Shown here in pieces: positions 6,509 through 16,100 of a DNA stretch of 17,288 bases (its first letter is position 1; each line of letters begins with the position of its first letter). Source of the stretch: Candidatus Zophobacter franzmannii (GTDB taxonomy: Bacteria > Cloacimonadota > Cloacimonadia > Cloacimonadales > JAFGVF01); contig JAVCCX010000436.1 in the NCBI GenBank assembly GCA_030765245.1, positions 1 through 17,288 on the forward strand, given 5' to 3'. The notes under the pieces were generated by a model that ran no database searches, was not told the DNA's origin, and worked only from the letters and a program-made list of their open reading frames with translations. A program made the position numbers and the translations under genes.

Positions 6509-6868
6509 ATGAAACGAATACTTATAGTTGAAGATGATCCCTTATTAAGTCAGGTTATTAGTGAATTCTTAACCGGAATCGGATATGAATGTGAAATTGC
6601 AAATGATGGTGAAACTGCTCTCGAGATGTTCAAGCCGGAAAGACATGACCTGCTATTAATTGATAGAGTTATGCCGGGAATTGATGGAATCGAAGTAATG
6701 CAAAGAATCAAAGCATCTAATCCTGAAACGAAGATTATTTTAATGACTGGTTACCCAACGATAGACTCTGCCTATACCGCTCTCTTTGACGGCATTATGG
6801 ATTACATCATCAAGCCATTTAGATTTAATGAAATAGCTGTATTGATTCAGAAGTATCTTCCGGAGTAA
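6509..6868 (+). CDS. Stand-alone response regulator receiver domain protein
   Basis: At 119 residues this is only a CheY-like receiver: no DNA-binding or enzymatic output domain follows. All phosphorylation residues are present: the acidic pocket E8-D9-D10 in ILIVEDD, the phospho-acceptor D52 in LLLIDRVMPG, T80 in LMTGYP, Y99 and K102 in DYIIKPF. It would be switched by a histidine kinase acting on D52, but no kinase is in the window. Its TAA is followed after one base by the ATG of the FemAB/GNAT-fold gene. Signalling by protein contact, as with CheY or Spo0F, is the usual mode for such proteins; the partner is unknown. Confidence 0.92.
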   Translation: MKRILIVEDDPLLSQVISEFLTGIGYECEIANDGETALEMFKPERHDLLLIDRVMPGIDGIEVMQRIKASNPETKIILMTGYPTIDSAYTALFDGIMDYIIKPFRFNEIAVLIQKYLPE

Positions 6869-6869
6869 A

Positions 6870-7820
6870 ATGTCCTTTAAAATAAGTGTTTTATCATATG
6901 ACGATGAGAGAGTGAAGTGCTTAAACTTACCTCTATATGCTAATCCTAAATTTTGCTTACCAATTGCAGAACTACACGGAATTGAACTCGCATATATTTC
7001 AGTTTACAATAGTGAGGAATTGTGGGCTATAATGCCACTATTCACAAGAACCAAACTTGGTAGAAAGCAGTTAATTACTCCTATCTTATCCTATTACAAT
7101 CCGATAGTATATTTTCTACCTGAACAACATCGACCTAATAAGAATCTATTGCATAAACTTGGGATCACTGAACTAATTGCAAAGTACATCAAGGAAAATT
7201 TCACCAACTGCCATATCAATCTTTCGCCAGACATCAAGGACATAAGAAGTTTTCAACAATCAGATTTTGTTTGCAAACCACTTTACACTTTCACTTTTGA
7301 TTTGGACCCTTCCTTTGAGCCTAATCTGTTTGCAAAAGAAGGTACTTCTCTAAGGAAAGCACAAAGGATTGGGATTGAAATAAAAGAAGAGTTTGCTCCA
7401 AACGAATTTATCTCACTCCTGAATCAGACAAATGAAAGACAAAACAGAATATTTAATATTCCTGATGCTAAACACAGAGAGCTCCTTCAGAAGTTGAGAG
7501 ACAGTGGACATCTTATCCAATTGAATGCCTATCTTAACTCAGAATTAGTTTCAGCACTATTGATCCTCAATGATCCTGACAAACAAGTCCTATATGCTTG
7601 GCAAAATGGAACAAACCCGCTCTTTCTAAATAGTGGGGTTTCTTTACTTATGCATTATGAAGTTATTAAACAATATAAGAACACACATACTGTTTATGAC
7701 CTTTGTGGGGGGAACCACTCTAGTATCTCTCGTTTTAAAACTGCTATGGGAGCAGATTTGAAACTCTTTTTTCGGTTGGAATATAAGAAAAGTAGAATTC
7801 CAATCCCAAAACTTAGATAA
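6870..7820 (+). CDS. FemAB/GNAT-fold acyltransferase-like protein
   Basis: The 316-residue product has no signal peptide or membrane helix. The C-terminal half carries the features of the GNAT-type Acetyltransf_6/FemAB family: LRKAQRIGIEIKEEF (about 162-176), QLNAYLNSELVSALLIL as the central strands, then SGVSLLMHYEVIK and YDLCGGNHSSISRFKTAMGA, where the GG...I..FK..MG pattern closes the fold. The N-terminal half would be a degenerate second GNAT domain, as usual in this family. Members transfer amino acids from tRNA to peptidoglycan, or acyl groups to small molecules; which applies is not visible. CGGAG at 6861-6865 overlaps the end of the receiver gene, so translation is coupled. Confidence 0.78.
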   Translation: MSFKISVLSYDDERVKCLNLPLYANPKFCLPIAELHGIELAYISVYNSEELWAIMPLFTRTKLGRKQLITPILSYYNPIVYFLPEQHRPNKNLLHKLGITELIAKYIKENFTNCHINLSPDIKDIRSFQQSDFVCKPLYTFTFDLDPSFEPNLFAKEGTSLRKAQRIGIEIKEEFAPNEFISLLNQTNERQNRIFNIPDAKHRELLQKLRDSGHLIQLNAYLNSELVSALLILNDPDKQVLYAWQNGTNPLFLNSGVSLLMHYEVIKQYKNTHTVYDLCGGNHSSISRFKTAMGADLKLFFRLEYKKSRIPIPKLR

Positions 7821-7849
7821 TTTACTTGCAAATTTACACATACTATAAA
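7821..7849 (+). promoter_or_regulatory. Promoter of the secreted TPR protein
   Basis: TTTACT (7821-7826, 4 of 6 for -35), a 17-base spacer, and TATAAA (7844-7849, 5 of 6 for -10). The ATG at 7885 follows with a CGGAGG ribosome site at 7875-7880. Confidence 0.5.
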
Positions 7850-7884
7850 ATAAAGGTTCAAATAAAATACGATACGGAGGAATA

Positions 7885-9501
7885 ATGAAGAAGATATTAC
7901 TTCTGGCCATTAGCCTACTAATAATGACCGTTTCCCTCTCTGCTCAGATAAAACTTGCAATCCTTCCATACGACACTATGGATAGCAAAAGCAAAACGCT
8001 TAAAACCCAATTTGAGAAAATTGACATTAAGAAAACTTTTGGTGCAGATAACTATTTCGAGTTAATTGATGTTAAACAAACTGCAAAGACAACTAAGAAA
8101 GCGATTGGTTCACAAAAGCTATATGAAGTTAGCAAAGATGTGATTATCAATATTGGTAACACATTAGGTGCTGACCTTGTTTTAAGTGGAACGATTGGCT
8201 CCGTAAACTCTAATACTTTTAATTTAAATTCTAAAGCTTATAATGTTACAAGTGGCAACATGACAACTCTTAACTTAACTGTAACTAAGGTTAGTAAAGA
8301 CAGGCGTCAAATGATACTTGATGATCTAATACCTAAAATTAAAGCTTTCTATGATAATGAAAAAATCAAAGCTAAGAAAATAGCAATTCAGAATTATGAC
8401 CAACAGAAATTGGATCAAGCAAGAGCAGACTTTGAAAAATTATACAATAATGATAACTCCGATTTTGAATCTATTCTTTATTTAGCTCGTATTGCTTTTG
8501 AAGAAAAGAATTACACAAAGTGTGAAGAGTGGGCTCTGAAAGGCATAGCGTTGAATTCTGATGATGAGGATTTAGCTAAATTACTAGGTAGTGCTTATCA
8601 GAACCAAGATAAGTTTGACGAAGCAGCTCAAGCACTTACACCTGTCGCAATTAAGAATAACGATACTGCAGTTTGGTATTACATCGGGAATATGTTCAAT
8701 GGAATACAAGAGTTTGACAAAGCCATTACTGCACTCAATGAAGCAGTTAAAATTGACGCTAATCATGCCCAAGCTAATTATCGTCTTGGTTTAATATATA
8801 TCCAACAAGATAATTTTGAGACAGCTCTCCCCTATCTTGAAATTGCAGCTAATGCATTCCCTGAAGACGGACTTATCATTGAGAACTTAGCTTTAGCTTA
8901 CAAGAAAACCGGTAACTTACTTAAGTCTATCGAGAATCAGGAAGCTGTTCTAGTATCAAATCCAGATGACCATAGCCTATATCTGAAGCTTAATAACGCT
9001 TATGTTGCTGCCGGATTGGAAGCAAGAGAGAATGGAGAGAACGAACAAGCAATTACTCTCTTTGATAATGGTATTGCTACTTTACAGAAGCTTGAACTTC
9101 TAAATGCAGAGAACCAAATCCTTTACATATCCATGTCACATACATACAATACTAAAGGTGACACTAAGAATGCTGAGATATCTGCGAATAGAGCAATAGA
9201 ATTAGATGATACTAATTATGCACCTTATTTGATACTTGGTTCAATATATTTCAAAAAAGGTTCTGATGAGTATAATAGATTCTCAGATATTGAGCAGAAG
9301 TTTAGTAAAGCTGTTGGCAAAGAAGCTGATAGATTAAAAGTCGAAAAGGACAATGCTCAGCAAAAAGCAATTCAACTTTTCACAAGAGCTAAGGGTTTCT
9401 ATGGTGATGCACTGAAAAGAGCAGATCCAATGCGTGAAGCAACTATAAAGAACAGCATAAAAGAAGTTGAAAACTATATCAAAATATCCAGTAAGAATTA
9501 A
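7885..9501 (+). CDS. Secreted TPR-repeat protein with CsgG/LpoB-like N-terminal region
   Basis: The 538-residue product starts with a signal peptide (KK, a hydrophobic core LLLAISLLIMTVSL, cleavage after SLSAQ near 20-21, no lipobox cysteine). Residues about 22-150 read KLAILPYDTMDSK ... LGADLVLSGTIGSV, a pattern seen in CsgG/LpoB/FlgO-type outer-membrane-associated domains that sense or line the periplasm; this is by resemblance only. From about 165 to 470 come six to eight tetratricopeptide repeats with A/G-x-x-Y-x-x-x-G and ALNEAVKIDANHAQANYRLG-like units, then a charged, coiled-coil-prone tail (QKFSKAVGKEADRLKVEKDNAQQKA). A periplasmic scaffold is the likely role. Its own promoter and a terminator at 9522-9549 make it a single unit. 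Confidence 0.8.
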   Translation: MKKILLLAISLLIMTVSLSAQIKLAILPYDTMDSKSKTLKTQFEKIDIKKTFGADNYFELIDVKQTAKTTKKAIGSQKLYEVSKDVIINIGNTLGADLVLSGTIGSVNSNTFNLNSKAYNVTSGNMTTLNLTVTKVSKDRRQMILDDLIPKIKAFYDNEKIKAKKIAIQNYDQQKLDQARADFEKLYNNDNSDFESILYLARIAFEEKNYTKCEEWALKGIALNSDDEDLAKLLGSAYQNQDKFDEAAQALTPVAIKNNDTAVWYYIGNMFNGIQEFDKAITALNEAVKIDANHAQANYRLGLIYIQQDNFETALPYLEIAANAFPEDGLIIENLALAYKKTGNLLKSIENQEAVLVSNPDDHSLYLKLNNAYVAAGLEARENGENEQAITLFDNGIATLQKLELLNAENQILYISMSHTYNTKGDTKNAEISANRAIELDDTNYAPYLILGSIYFKKGSDEYNRFSDIEQKFSKAVGKEADRLKVEKDNAQQKAIQLFTRAKGFYGDALKRADPMREATIKNSIKEVENYIKISSKN

Positions 9502-9521
9502 TCTGTTCTGTTAAATATATT

Positions 9522-9549
9522 AAAGCCGTGTGGAGACATTCGGCTTTTT
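9522..9549 (+). terminator. Rho-independent terminator after the TPR gene
   Basis: AAAGCCG (9522-9528) pairs with CGGCTTT (9541-9547) over a 12-base loop, with the T-run overlapping the stem end (9545-9549). Confidence 0.8.
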
Positions 9550-9555
9550 CTATTT

Positions 9556-9585
9556 TTGCGATTCATTTGATCTCGACATCATAAT
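9556..9585 (+). promoter_or_regulatory. Possible promoter of the GNAT gene
   Basis: TTGCGA (9556-9561, 4 of 6) and CATAAT (9580-9585, 5 of 6) are separated by 18 bases, just after the preceding terminator. Confidence 0.4.
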
Positions 9586-9634
9586 CGATTAGAACTCAGT
9601 ATTCACATAGAGATTTATAGAGGGGAAGTAGTTT

Positions 9635-10219
9635 ATGAAATATGCAATCAGATTAGAACAAAGAGAAGACTATAATACAGTAGAGTTGCTAACGCGTAAA
9701 GCTTTTTGGAAAGATGAAGATTTCAAGTCAAAAGGATTAGGGTGCGATGAACACTATCTAGCTCATTGCCTAAGAACATCACCTGAATTTATCCAATCAC
9801 TTAATTTTGTCATCGAGACAGAAAAACAGATTGTTGCCAACATCATGTACACCCACGCCTATGTTGAAGATGCTAAAGGTGTAAGACATTCTCTTCTCTC
9901 ATTTGGACCTGTCAGTGTCTTACCTGAATACCAAAAGCAGGGACTTGGGTCTACAATAATAAAACATTCCTTACAGGTGGCAAAAGAACTTGGTTTTAAA
10001 GCTGTCATCATTTATGGACATCCAGAGTACTATCCACGCTTTGGATTCAAGGAAGCCAGTCTTTTTGACATTACAACAGCAGATGGTAATAACTTCCCAG
10101 CTTTCATGGCTCTTGAACTAGAAAGTGGGTCTCTAAATAAAATTAAAGGTGAATTTATCCTCTCACCTGTTTATACAATCGATCATAGCAAAGCCTTGGA
10201 GTTTGATAAAAATTTCTAA
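9635..10219 (+). CDS. GNAT family N-acetyltransferase
   Basis: The 194-residue cytoplasmic protein shows the GNAT fold in order: the N-terminal strand-helix IRLEQREDYNTVELL, the central strands with LSFGPVSVLPEYQKQGLGSTIIKHSL (88-113), where Q100-K-Q-G-L-G105 is the acetyl-CoA pyrophosphate loop, and the GHPEYYPRFGFKEA turn (about 128-141) common in YhbS-like acetyltransferases. The acceptor cannot be inferred; small amines or protein N-termini are typical for the wider family. AGGGGAAG lies 6 bases before the ATG. It is a single unit, with the opposing gene's terminator just downstream. Confidence 0.9.
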   Translation: MKYAIRLEQREDYNTVELLTRKAFWKDEDFKSKGLGCDEHYLAHCLRTSPEFIQSLNFVIETEKQIVANIMYTHAYVEDAKGVRHSLLSFGPVSVLPEYQKQGLGSTIIKHSLQVAKELGFKAVIIYGHPEYYPRFGFKEASLFDITTADGNNFPAFMALELESGSLNKIKGEFILSPVYTIDHSKALEFDKNF

Positions 10220-10248
10220 GTGTGAGAAGACTTAACAAAGAGATGTTG

Positions 10249-10288
10249 AAAAAAGACAAAGAGGCCTTGATATAATCAAAAGCCTCTT
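10249..10288 (-). terminator. Rho-independent terminator of the large secreted protein
   Basis: Read on the minus strand, AAGAGGC pairs with GCCTCTT (10288-10282 and 10265-10259) with an inner TGAT/ATCA pairing, then a T6 run within 10254-10249. It lies about 35 bases past the stop at 10323 and may also block transcription from the GNAT gene. Confidence 0.75.
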
Positions 10289-10322
10289 ACAAATCTCAAA
10301 GTTATCAAACAATCATAAGTTA

Positions 10323-13007
10323 TTACTGCATGTTTAGCATCTCATTTAGGAGATTTCTATCAATTTTATCATTTGACCGATGATTTAGACCATTTAAAAA
10401 ACTACTTCTAACAGGCTCATAACTAATGTATGCTTTTACCTGATAGTACATAATCTCACTAAAGTATCCAACATAGCTATGGGTAAAGGATGAACCTTGT
10501 AACACATAACCAAGGAAGTAATAGGCATCATCACTAGTAGATTCAGTTTCGTTATAATATATAATATATCCATTCGGTGTTGTGTCATTACCATAGATAT
10601 CCTCAGTAACTGGATCCCACGAGATAACTGCATCACTTAACTGGGTAGTGATTGTTACATTCTGTGGAGTCGCAGGTGGATTATACTCACAAATAGCATT
10701 AAGATCCAATGTCAGAGTTGGAAAATCATTAGAATTATTGGTTATGATCAATTCAGAATGATATAAACCCACAGTTTGAGGGTCAAATGTAATCGTCATT
10801 TCATTATCTACTGAAGCTTCCATCGTCAGGGATAGATTTTCATAATTGTAGCTAAAGGCTCCGGAACCGGATATGTCAGTTATTGTAACATCTGAGATAA
10901 CCAAGGCAGATTCTCCCGTATTGGTAATTGTAAGAACTGTATCCCTAAGACTTGCTGAGATGAATCCCATCCCAAAATCGATATCAAGGGGTGAAATACT
11001 AATTGTTGGATAACTGTTAACATGAATATGATCAAGTTCAGTATGAGTTACTTGATGATTCTGATCTGAAACAGTTAAGGAAACTGTATAAGTACCAGGA
11101 ATGGAGTAGGTGTGGAATGCAGACTCTTCAGTTGATGTATTCCCATCTCCAAAGTCCCAGAGATAGCTGATAATGTTACCGGTAGAATAGTTCCCGAATT
11201 GCACGTCCAAAGGTACATCTCCAAGTTGTGGATATGCGGAGAAATCAGAGACCAAATCATGCCCTATCCCTGAGACATTGCATACATTGGTTGCATTCAA
11301 AGGGTCGTTGGAGATAAAACTCACTGTTCCTGTGAGTGCTCCATAGGTTATTGGGGAAAAAAGAATATCGACGACCTGACTACTATCAGGAAGTATAGTA
11401 ACAGTAATATCACGCTGAGATAGTGAGATTGTGAAGGCATCATTCGAGGAGATAATATCACTTATTACCAAATCAAGTTGACCATGATTATAAACTGTAA
11501 TTGGTAAGGTCGCAGATTGATTTAGTAGGATTCCGTCAAAATCAAGTGAGTCTGTCTCTGTGTAAAAGACAGGATGAGGTCTTCGATTAACAGTGATACA
11601 GTTTTCAAAGGTAAAAGTAGTCGTATCTTTAGTTGTAAAAGTAGTTAATGCTACAGAATAAATACCGGGTGCATTATAAGTGAATGATGGATTCTGAGTA
11701 CTACTATCGATTGTTCCGTTGTTATCAAAATCCCACTGCCAACCTATCGGATTTCCCAGTGTAGTGTCCGTGAATTGGATGGTTGTACCCGTATAAACAT
11801 TGGTACTATCTATATCAAAATCTGATATTAATGGATCGAATACACTAAGGAAGGGAAAGCCATCATTATAGTTAGGATGGATATTCCAGTAGTCACTATT
11901 CCCATTGGTTGTCTCTTCTGTAAAATCCCACCCAATATCAGTAAAAGTAGTCTCTGTTTGCATCTCTAAAGTTGTTACACCTTGGACCTGTTCCGGTGTT
12001 ACTGAATCCATCCCTACTGCAGCTGTAATAGTTGCAATATCAGCATTCCAAAGATTGTTATTGAGATTTACAGTATCAATTCCTTGCATAACTGCATACT
12101 CATAACAAAAACCATAGTACCCATAACTATCACAGGAAACTGCACTGTAACAATTCTCTACCGATATAGATTGATTGGATCCGAAAAAACCACCACCTGT
12201 ACCACAAACAGCAGATCCAACGACATAATTGTTTGTTAGTATTCCACCGTCAGTTGATGCTGCAAACCCACCAAAGATGTTTGTTGTTGAAATGTTTATA
12301 ACGGCGAAACAGTTTGAAATAGTTGCCCCACCCAAATTGTTTACCAATCCCCCGACCATAGCTGTACCGGTTACAGTGAGGTCAACAAAGCAATTAGTCA
12401 CTGTTGACCCTCCCACGCTGCCTATCAATCCTCCGATCGAGTCGGTTCCTGTTATACTAAGATCAGCAAAGCAGTTAGTCATCATAGATTGAGACATTGC
12501 ACCAACTAATCCACCAACCACTCCAGAACTTGTAATTGTCCCTGTTACACTACAATTAGTTATTGTTGTGTTAGCACACTGTTGGACCAAACCACCAACA
12601 AGAGTATTTTCACTACTAATCACAATAATATCTTCTAAATTGATGTTCTCTAAGGTTGAATTCTCAAGATTACCAAAAATGGAAGGTATCAAATCATCAT
12701 CATCACTAAATGCGGCATTGTATATTTTATAACCATTACCATCATAGTTGAGTTGATAAATATTTGGGTCCCCCTGAACAACAGGACCTTCATTGAACAG
12801 ATTCATATCATTTAGATAGATATCGCTCATTTGTATCATATAGGGATGCTCAGGCCGTTCTATGTTACTAATCCAATACAGATTATACCAGTTCTCAATT
12901 TGATAAGGATCAGCCTCTGTCCCACTACCAATTGGGTTATCATAGAGATCTGCCATCAAACACAGTGTAATGGATAGAACAATAACAAATATTACTAATC
13001 GTTTCAT
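10323..13007 (-). CDS. Large secreted modular protein with GLUG repeats, two PKD domains, two anchor-D-like domains and a fibronectin III domain
   Basis: The 894-residue product has a signal peptide (to about residue 19). Residues about 135-300 hold six tandem repeats of 26-28 residues, each around VGGLV...TNCFAxxxITGT, the GLUG motif. A PKD domain follows near 390-470 (WQWDFDNNGTIDSSTQNPSFTY), then an anchor-D/ASPM-SPD2-like domain, a second PKD domain with YLWDFGDGN and HTYSIPGTYTVSLTVSD, a second anchor-D-like domain with ITNTGESALVISDVTI, and a C-terminal fibronectin III domain from CEYNPPATPQNVTI. All are adhesion or display modules on the cell surface. No sorting signal of the T9SS type and no LPxTG is seen; the C-terminus ends in KIDRNLLNEMLNMQ. 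A GGGGAG ribosome site precedes the ATG. The function is unknown; surface adhesion is inferred. Confidence 0.9.
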   Translation of the reverse strand: MKRLVIFVIVLSITLCLMADLYDNPIGSGTEADPYQIENWYNLYWISNIERPEHPYMIQMSDIYLNDMNLFNEGPVVQGDPNIYQLNYDGNGYKIYNAAFSDDDDLIPSIFGNLENSTLENINLEDIIVISSENTLVGGLVQQCANTTITNCSVTGTITSSGVVGGLVGAMSQSMMTNCFADLSITGTDSIGGLIGSVGGSTVTNCFVDLTVTGTAMVGGLVNNLGGATISNCFAVINISTTNIFGGFAASTDGGILTNNYVVGSAVCGTGGGFFGSNQSISVENCYSAVSCDSYGYYGFCYEYAVMQGIDTVNLNNNLWNADIATITAAVGMDSVTPEQVQGVTTLEMQTETTFTDIGWDFTEETTNGNSDYWNIHPNYNDGFPFLSVFDPLISDFDIDSTNVYTGTTIQFTDTTLGNPIGWQWDFDNNGTIDSSTQNPSFTYNAPGIYSVALTTFTTKDTTTFTFENCITVNRRPHPVFYTETDSLDFDGILLNQSATLPITVYNHGQLDLVISDIISSNDAFTISLSQRDITVTILPDSSQVVDILFSPITYGALTGTVSFISNDPLNATNVCNVSGIGHDLVSDFSAYPQLGDVPLDVQFGNYSTGNIISYLWDFGDGNTSTEESAFHTYSIPGTYTVSLTVSDQNHQVTHTELDHIHVNSYPTISISPLDIDFGMGFISASLRDTVLTITNTGESALVISDVTITDISGSGAFSYNYENLSLTMEASVDNEMTITFDPQTVGLYHSELIITNNSNDFPTLTLDLNAICEYNPPATPQNVTITTQLSDAVISWDPVTEDIYGNDTTPNGYIIYYNETESTSDDAYYFLGYVLQGSSFTHSYVGYFSEIMYYQVKAYISYEPVRSSFLNGLNHRSNDKIDRNLLNEMLNMQ

Positions 13008-13071
13008 AAATTCTCCCCTTTAAATCGATATTGCAATACAACCTTGCTAAAGTCAAGGGTTATCTGAGACA

Positions 13072-13102
13072 ATTGATATCAATATTAAGTGTTGATATCA
13101 AC
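13072..13102. promoter_or_regulatory. Two tandem 12-bp palindromes upstream of the large secreted protein gene
   Basis: ATTGATATCAAT (13072-13083) and GTTGATATCAAC (13091-13102) are perfect palindromes with a shared TTGATATCAA core, centres 19 bp apart. They lie about 65-95 bases upstream of the ATG at 13007 and just upstream of a TTGACT box (13056-13051, minus strand). This layout suits a dimeric DNA-binding activator. Confidence 0.5.
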
Positions 13103-13119
13103 CATAATCACGGATATCT

Positions 13120-13149
13120 AAAAAAGGGAAAGCGATTAAGCTTTCCCTT
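13120..13149 (-). terminator. Rho-independent terminator of pyruvate:ferredoxin oxidoreductase
   Basis: On the minus strand AAGGGAAAGC and GCTTTCCCTT (13149-13140 and 13133-13124) form a perfect 10-bp stem with a 6-base loop, followed by T6 (13125-13120). Confidence 0.92.
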
Positions 13150-13168
13150 CTACGATTATGTTAACGGC

Positions 13169-16100
13169 TTAGTCAGCCAGTTTCTTATATTGGATGTATC
13201 TGTCTTCGAGGAATTTCTTCAACTCAGCATGATACTGTTCGTACTTCTTAGGGAAGTTTCTCTTAAGTGAAGAATATCTCTTCTCACTATCAATAAACTC
13301 TATTGGATCGCCCTTTGGCTCTCTAGAGTCTAAAATGAATGGATTCTTACCTTCTAACTTAAGAAGTGGATTGTAACGATAATTGATCCAATAACCGCAA
13401 TCAACAACCGCTTTTTCGGCTTTCTGGCTATTGCCCATATCAATACCGTGATTGATACATGGAGCATAAGCAAGAATTATTGAAGGTCCTGGATATGCTT
13501 CCGCTTCCTGGATGGCTTTTAAAGCCTGAGCTTTATTAGCACCCATTGAGATAGAAGCAACATAAACATAACCATAGCTCATCATCATCATCCCAAGATC
13601 TTTCTTCACAGTTGGTTTTCCTGACTCAGCAAACTTAGCAACGGAACCAAGAGGAGTAGCCTTTGAAGCCTGTCCACCAGTGTTAGAATAAACTTCAGTA
13701 TCCATAACGAGAACGTTGATGTTCTTATTAGAAGCCATTACATGATCAAGACCACCATAGCCGATGTCATATGCCCAACCGTCTCCACCGAATGCCCAAA
13801 CACTTCTCTCGACAAGATATGACTGGAGTTCGATACATTTGCGAACGATTGGTAAAGTTGTTTCATCAGCTCTTTCAATAACCTTTGGCAGAAGTCTTTT
13901 AATCTCTTCTGCATCCAGTTTTGCCTGCTCATCCACAACATCCCAGTTCTCAAGTCTTCTGTTGAACACTTCAATACAGCTTTCGCATGTAAGAAGAGCA
14001 GTAGCTTTCTCAAGGTTCATTTTGAGTAGCTTTCTATTTGAATCAACAGCAAGACGGAAACCAAAACCATACTCAGCATTGTCTTCAAATAATGAGTTTG
14101 CCCAGGCAGGTCCGTGACCATCTTTATTTTTTGTGTAAGGTATAGTTGGGAAAGTTCCACCCCAGATTGATGAACAACCTGTAGCATTAGCAACAAGCAT
14201 TCTGTCACCAAAGAGCTGAGTGAGAAGTTTCACATAAGCAGTTTCACCACAACCTGCACAAGCACCTGAGAACTCAAGCAATGGCTGTTTAAACTGACAG
14301 GTCTTAACATTGAGTTTAGATGATTTACCTAAAACATCAGTTGGTAAAGCTTCGAAATATTCGTAATTCGTCTGTTCGCCGATGCTTCTTTCGTCATCGA
14401 TAGGCTTCATTTCTAGAGCACCCTTAGGACATTCATTAACGCAAACACGACAACCTTGGCAGTCATCAATATAGATCTGAATCTTATATTGAAGACCAGT
14501 CTCACCCATCGCTTTCAATGTGTTGAAAGATTCAGGTGCATCTTTCAGCTCATCATCATCGATGAGTTTAGCTCTGATAGCTGCGTGAGGGCAAACAAAT
14601 GAACACTGGTTACACTGAATACAGTTTTCTGCAATCCAATGAGGTACGAATGGAGCAACCGCTCTCTTTTCGAGTTTAGATGTTCCTGACTGTACAAAAC
14701 CATCGTAAGGCATCTCTGATACTTTAATATCATCGCCTTTTTCTCTCATGATAGGCTCAATTACCGTTCTTGTGAATTTGTCAGCATCATCAGCAATGAG
14801 TTTTTTCATCTCTGTGTAAACATCAGAAGCAGTAGTTGGGATCGCAATCTCAATTAAAGCAGCTTCTGTGTTATCAACAGCTTCAATATTCATCTTAACA
14901 ATCTCATCACCCTTCTTTGAGTATGATTTGATAATTGCGTTTTTGATAAGTTCAATAGCTTTATCTTTTGGAAGAACACCTGAGATAATAAAGAAAGCAG
15001 CCTGCATAACAGTATTAATTCTGCCACCAAGGCCAACGCTTTCAGCAATATCAAGAGCGTTAATTGTATAGAAACGAACCTTCTTCTCAATTATAGTCTT
15101 CTGCATATCAAGGGTAAGGTTTTGGAAAGCTTCTTCAGTTGTCCAATGTGAGTTAAGTAAGAATACACCACCCTCAGTGATACCTTCTAACAAGTCATAT
15201 CTACCAATGAAGGCAGGATTATGACAAGCGATAAAGTCAGCATTCTGAATAAGATACTGAGCTCTAATAGGAGTATCACCAAAACGTAAATGACTACGTG
15301 TGATTCCACCTGATTTCTTAGAGTCATACTGGAAGTAACCCTGAGCATATTTGTCAGTGTTATCACCGATAATCTTGATACTATTTTTGTTAGCACCTAC
15401 AGTACCGTCTGCACCAAGTCCCCAGAACTTACAACTAATAGTACCCTTAGGGATAGTATTAATCATATCTACAACAGGGACAGAAAGGTTTGACACGTCA
15501 TCATTGATACCAACAGTAAAGTTATGAGTACCATTGTTATCAAGATAATCAAATACTGCTTTAACCATGCTTGGTGTAAACTCTTTTGAAGAGAGACCAT
15601 AACGGCCACCAATGATGTTAAGATGTTTGTCCTTAAGAGCAGTAACAACGTCTAAATAGAGGGGTTCGCCAATTGAACCCGGTTCTTTAGTTCTATCAAG
15701 TACAGCAATTCTTTTAACTGATGCCGGTATAGCATCTAAGAATGCTTTAACATCAAAAGGTCTGTAAAGGCGAATTTTAAGAACACCATACTTTGCACCC
15801 TTTGCGTTAAGATATTCAACTGCTTCATCAATAGTTTCGCAACCGGAGCCCATAGCAATGATGATAGCATCAGCATCAGGAGCACCAACATAAGCAAAGA
15901 GATGGTAATCTCTACCAATAACCATAGAGAGCTGATCCATATAGGTCTGAACTTCTCCGGGACATGCTGCATAGATATTGTTAGTTGTTTCGCGACCCTG
16001 GAAGAAAACTTCAGGATTCTGAGCACCAACTTTGAGACGTGGTTTTTCAGGGTTAAGAGCACGAGCTCTGAACTCTTCAACATATTTCATGTCAAGCATT

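Noticed and set aside
7644..7910. 88-codon minus-strand frame
   Set aside because: Overlaps the end of the FemAB/GNAT-fold gene and the start of the TPR gene, both of which are well supported.
12229..12492. 87-codon proline- and valine-rich plus-strand frame
   Set aside because: Antisense shadow produced by the repetitive GLUG coding sequence; no independent evidence.
12090..12620. CRISPR-like or tandem DNA repeats
   Set aside because: The periodicity is from the diverged protein-level GLUG repeats of about 81 bases; no exact repeats with unique spacers are seen here or elsewhere in the window.
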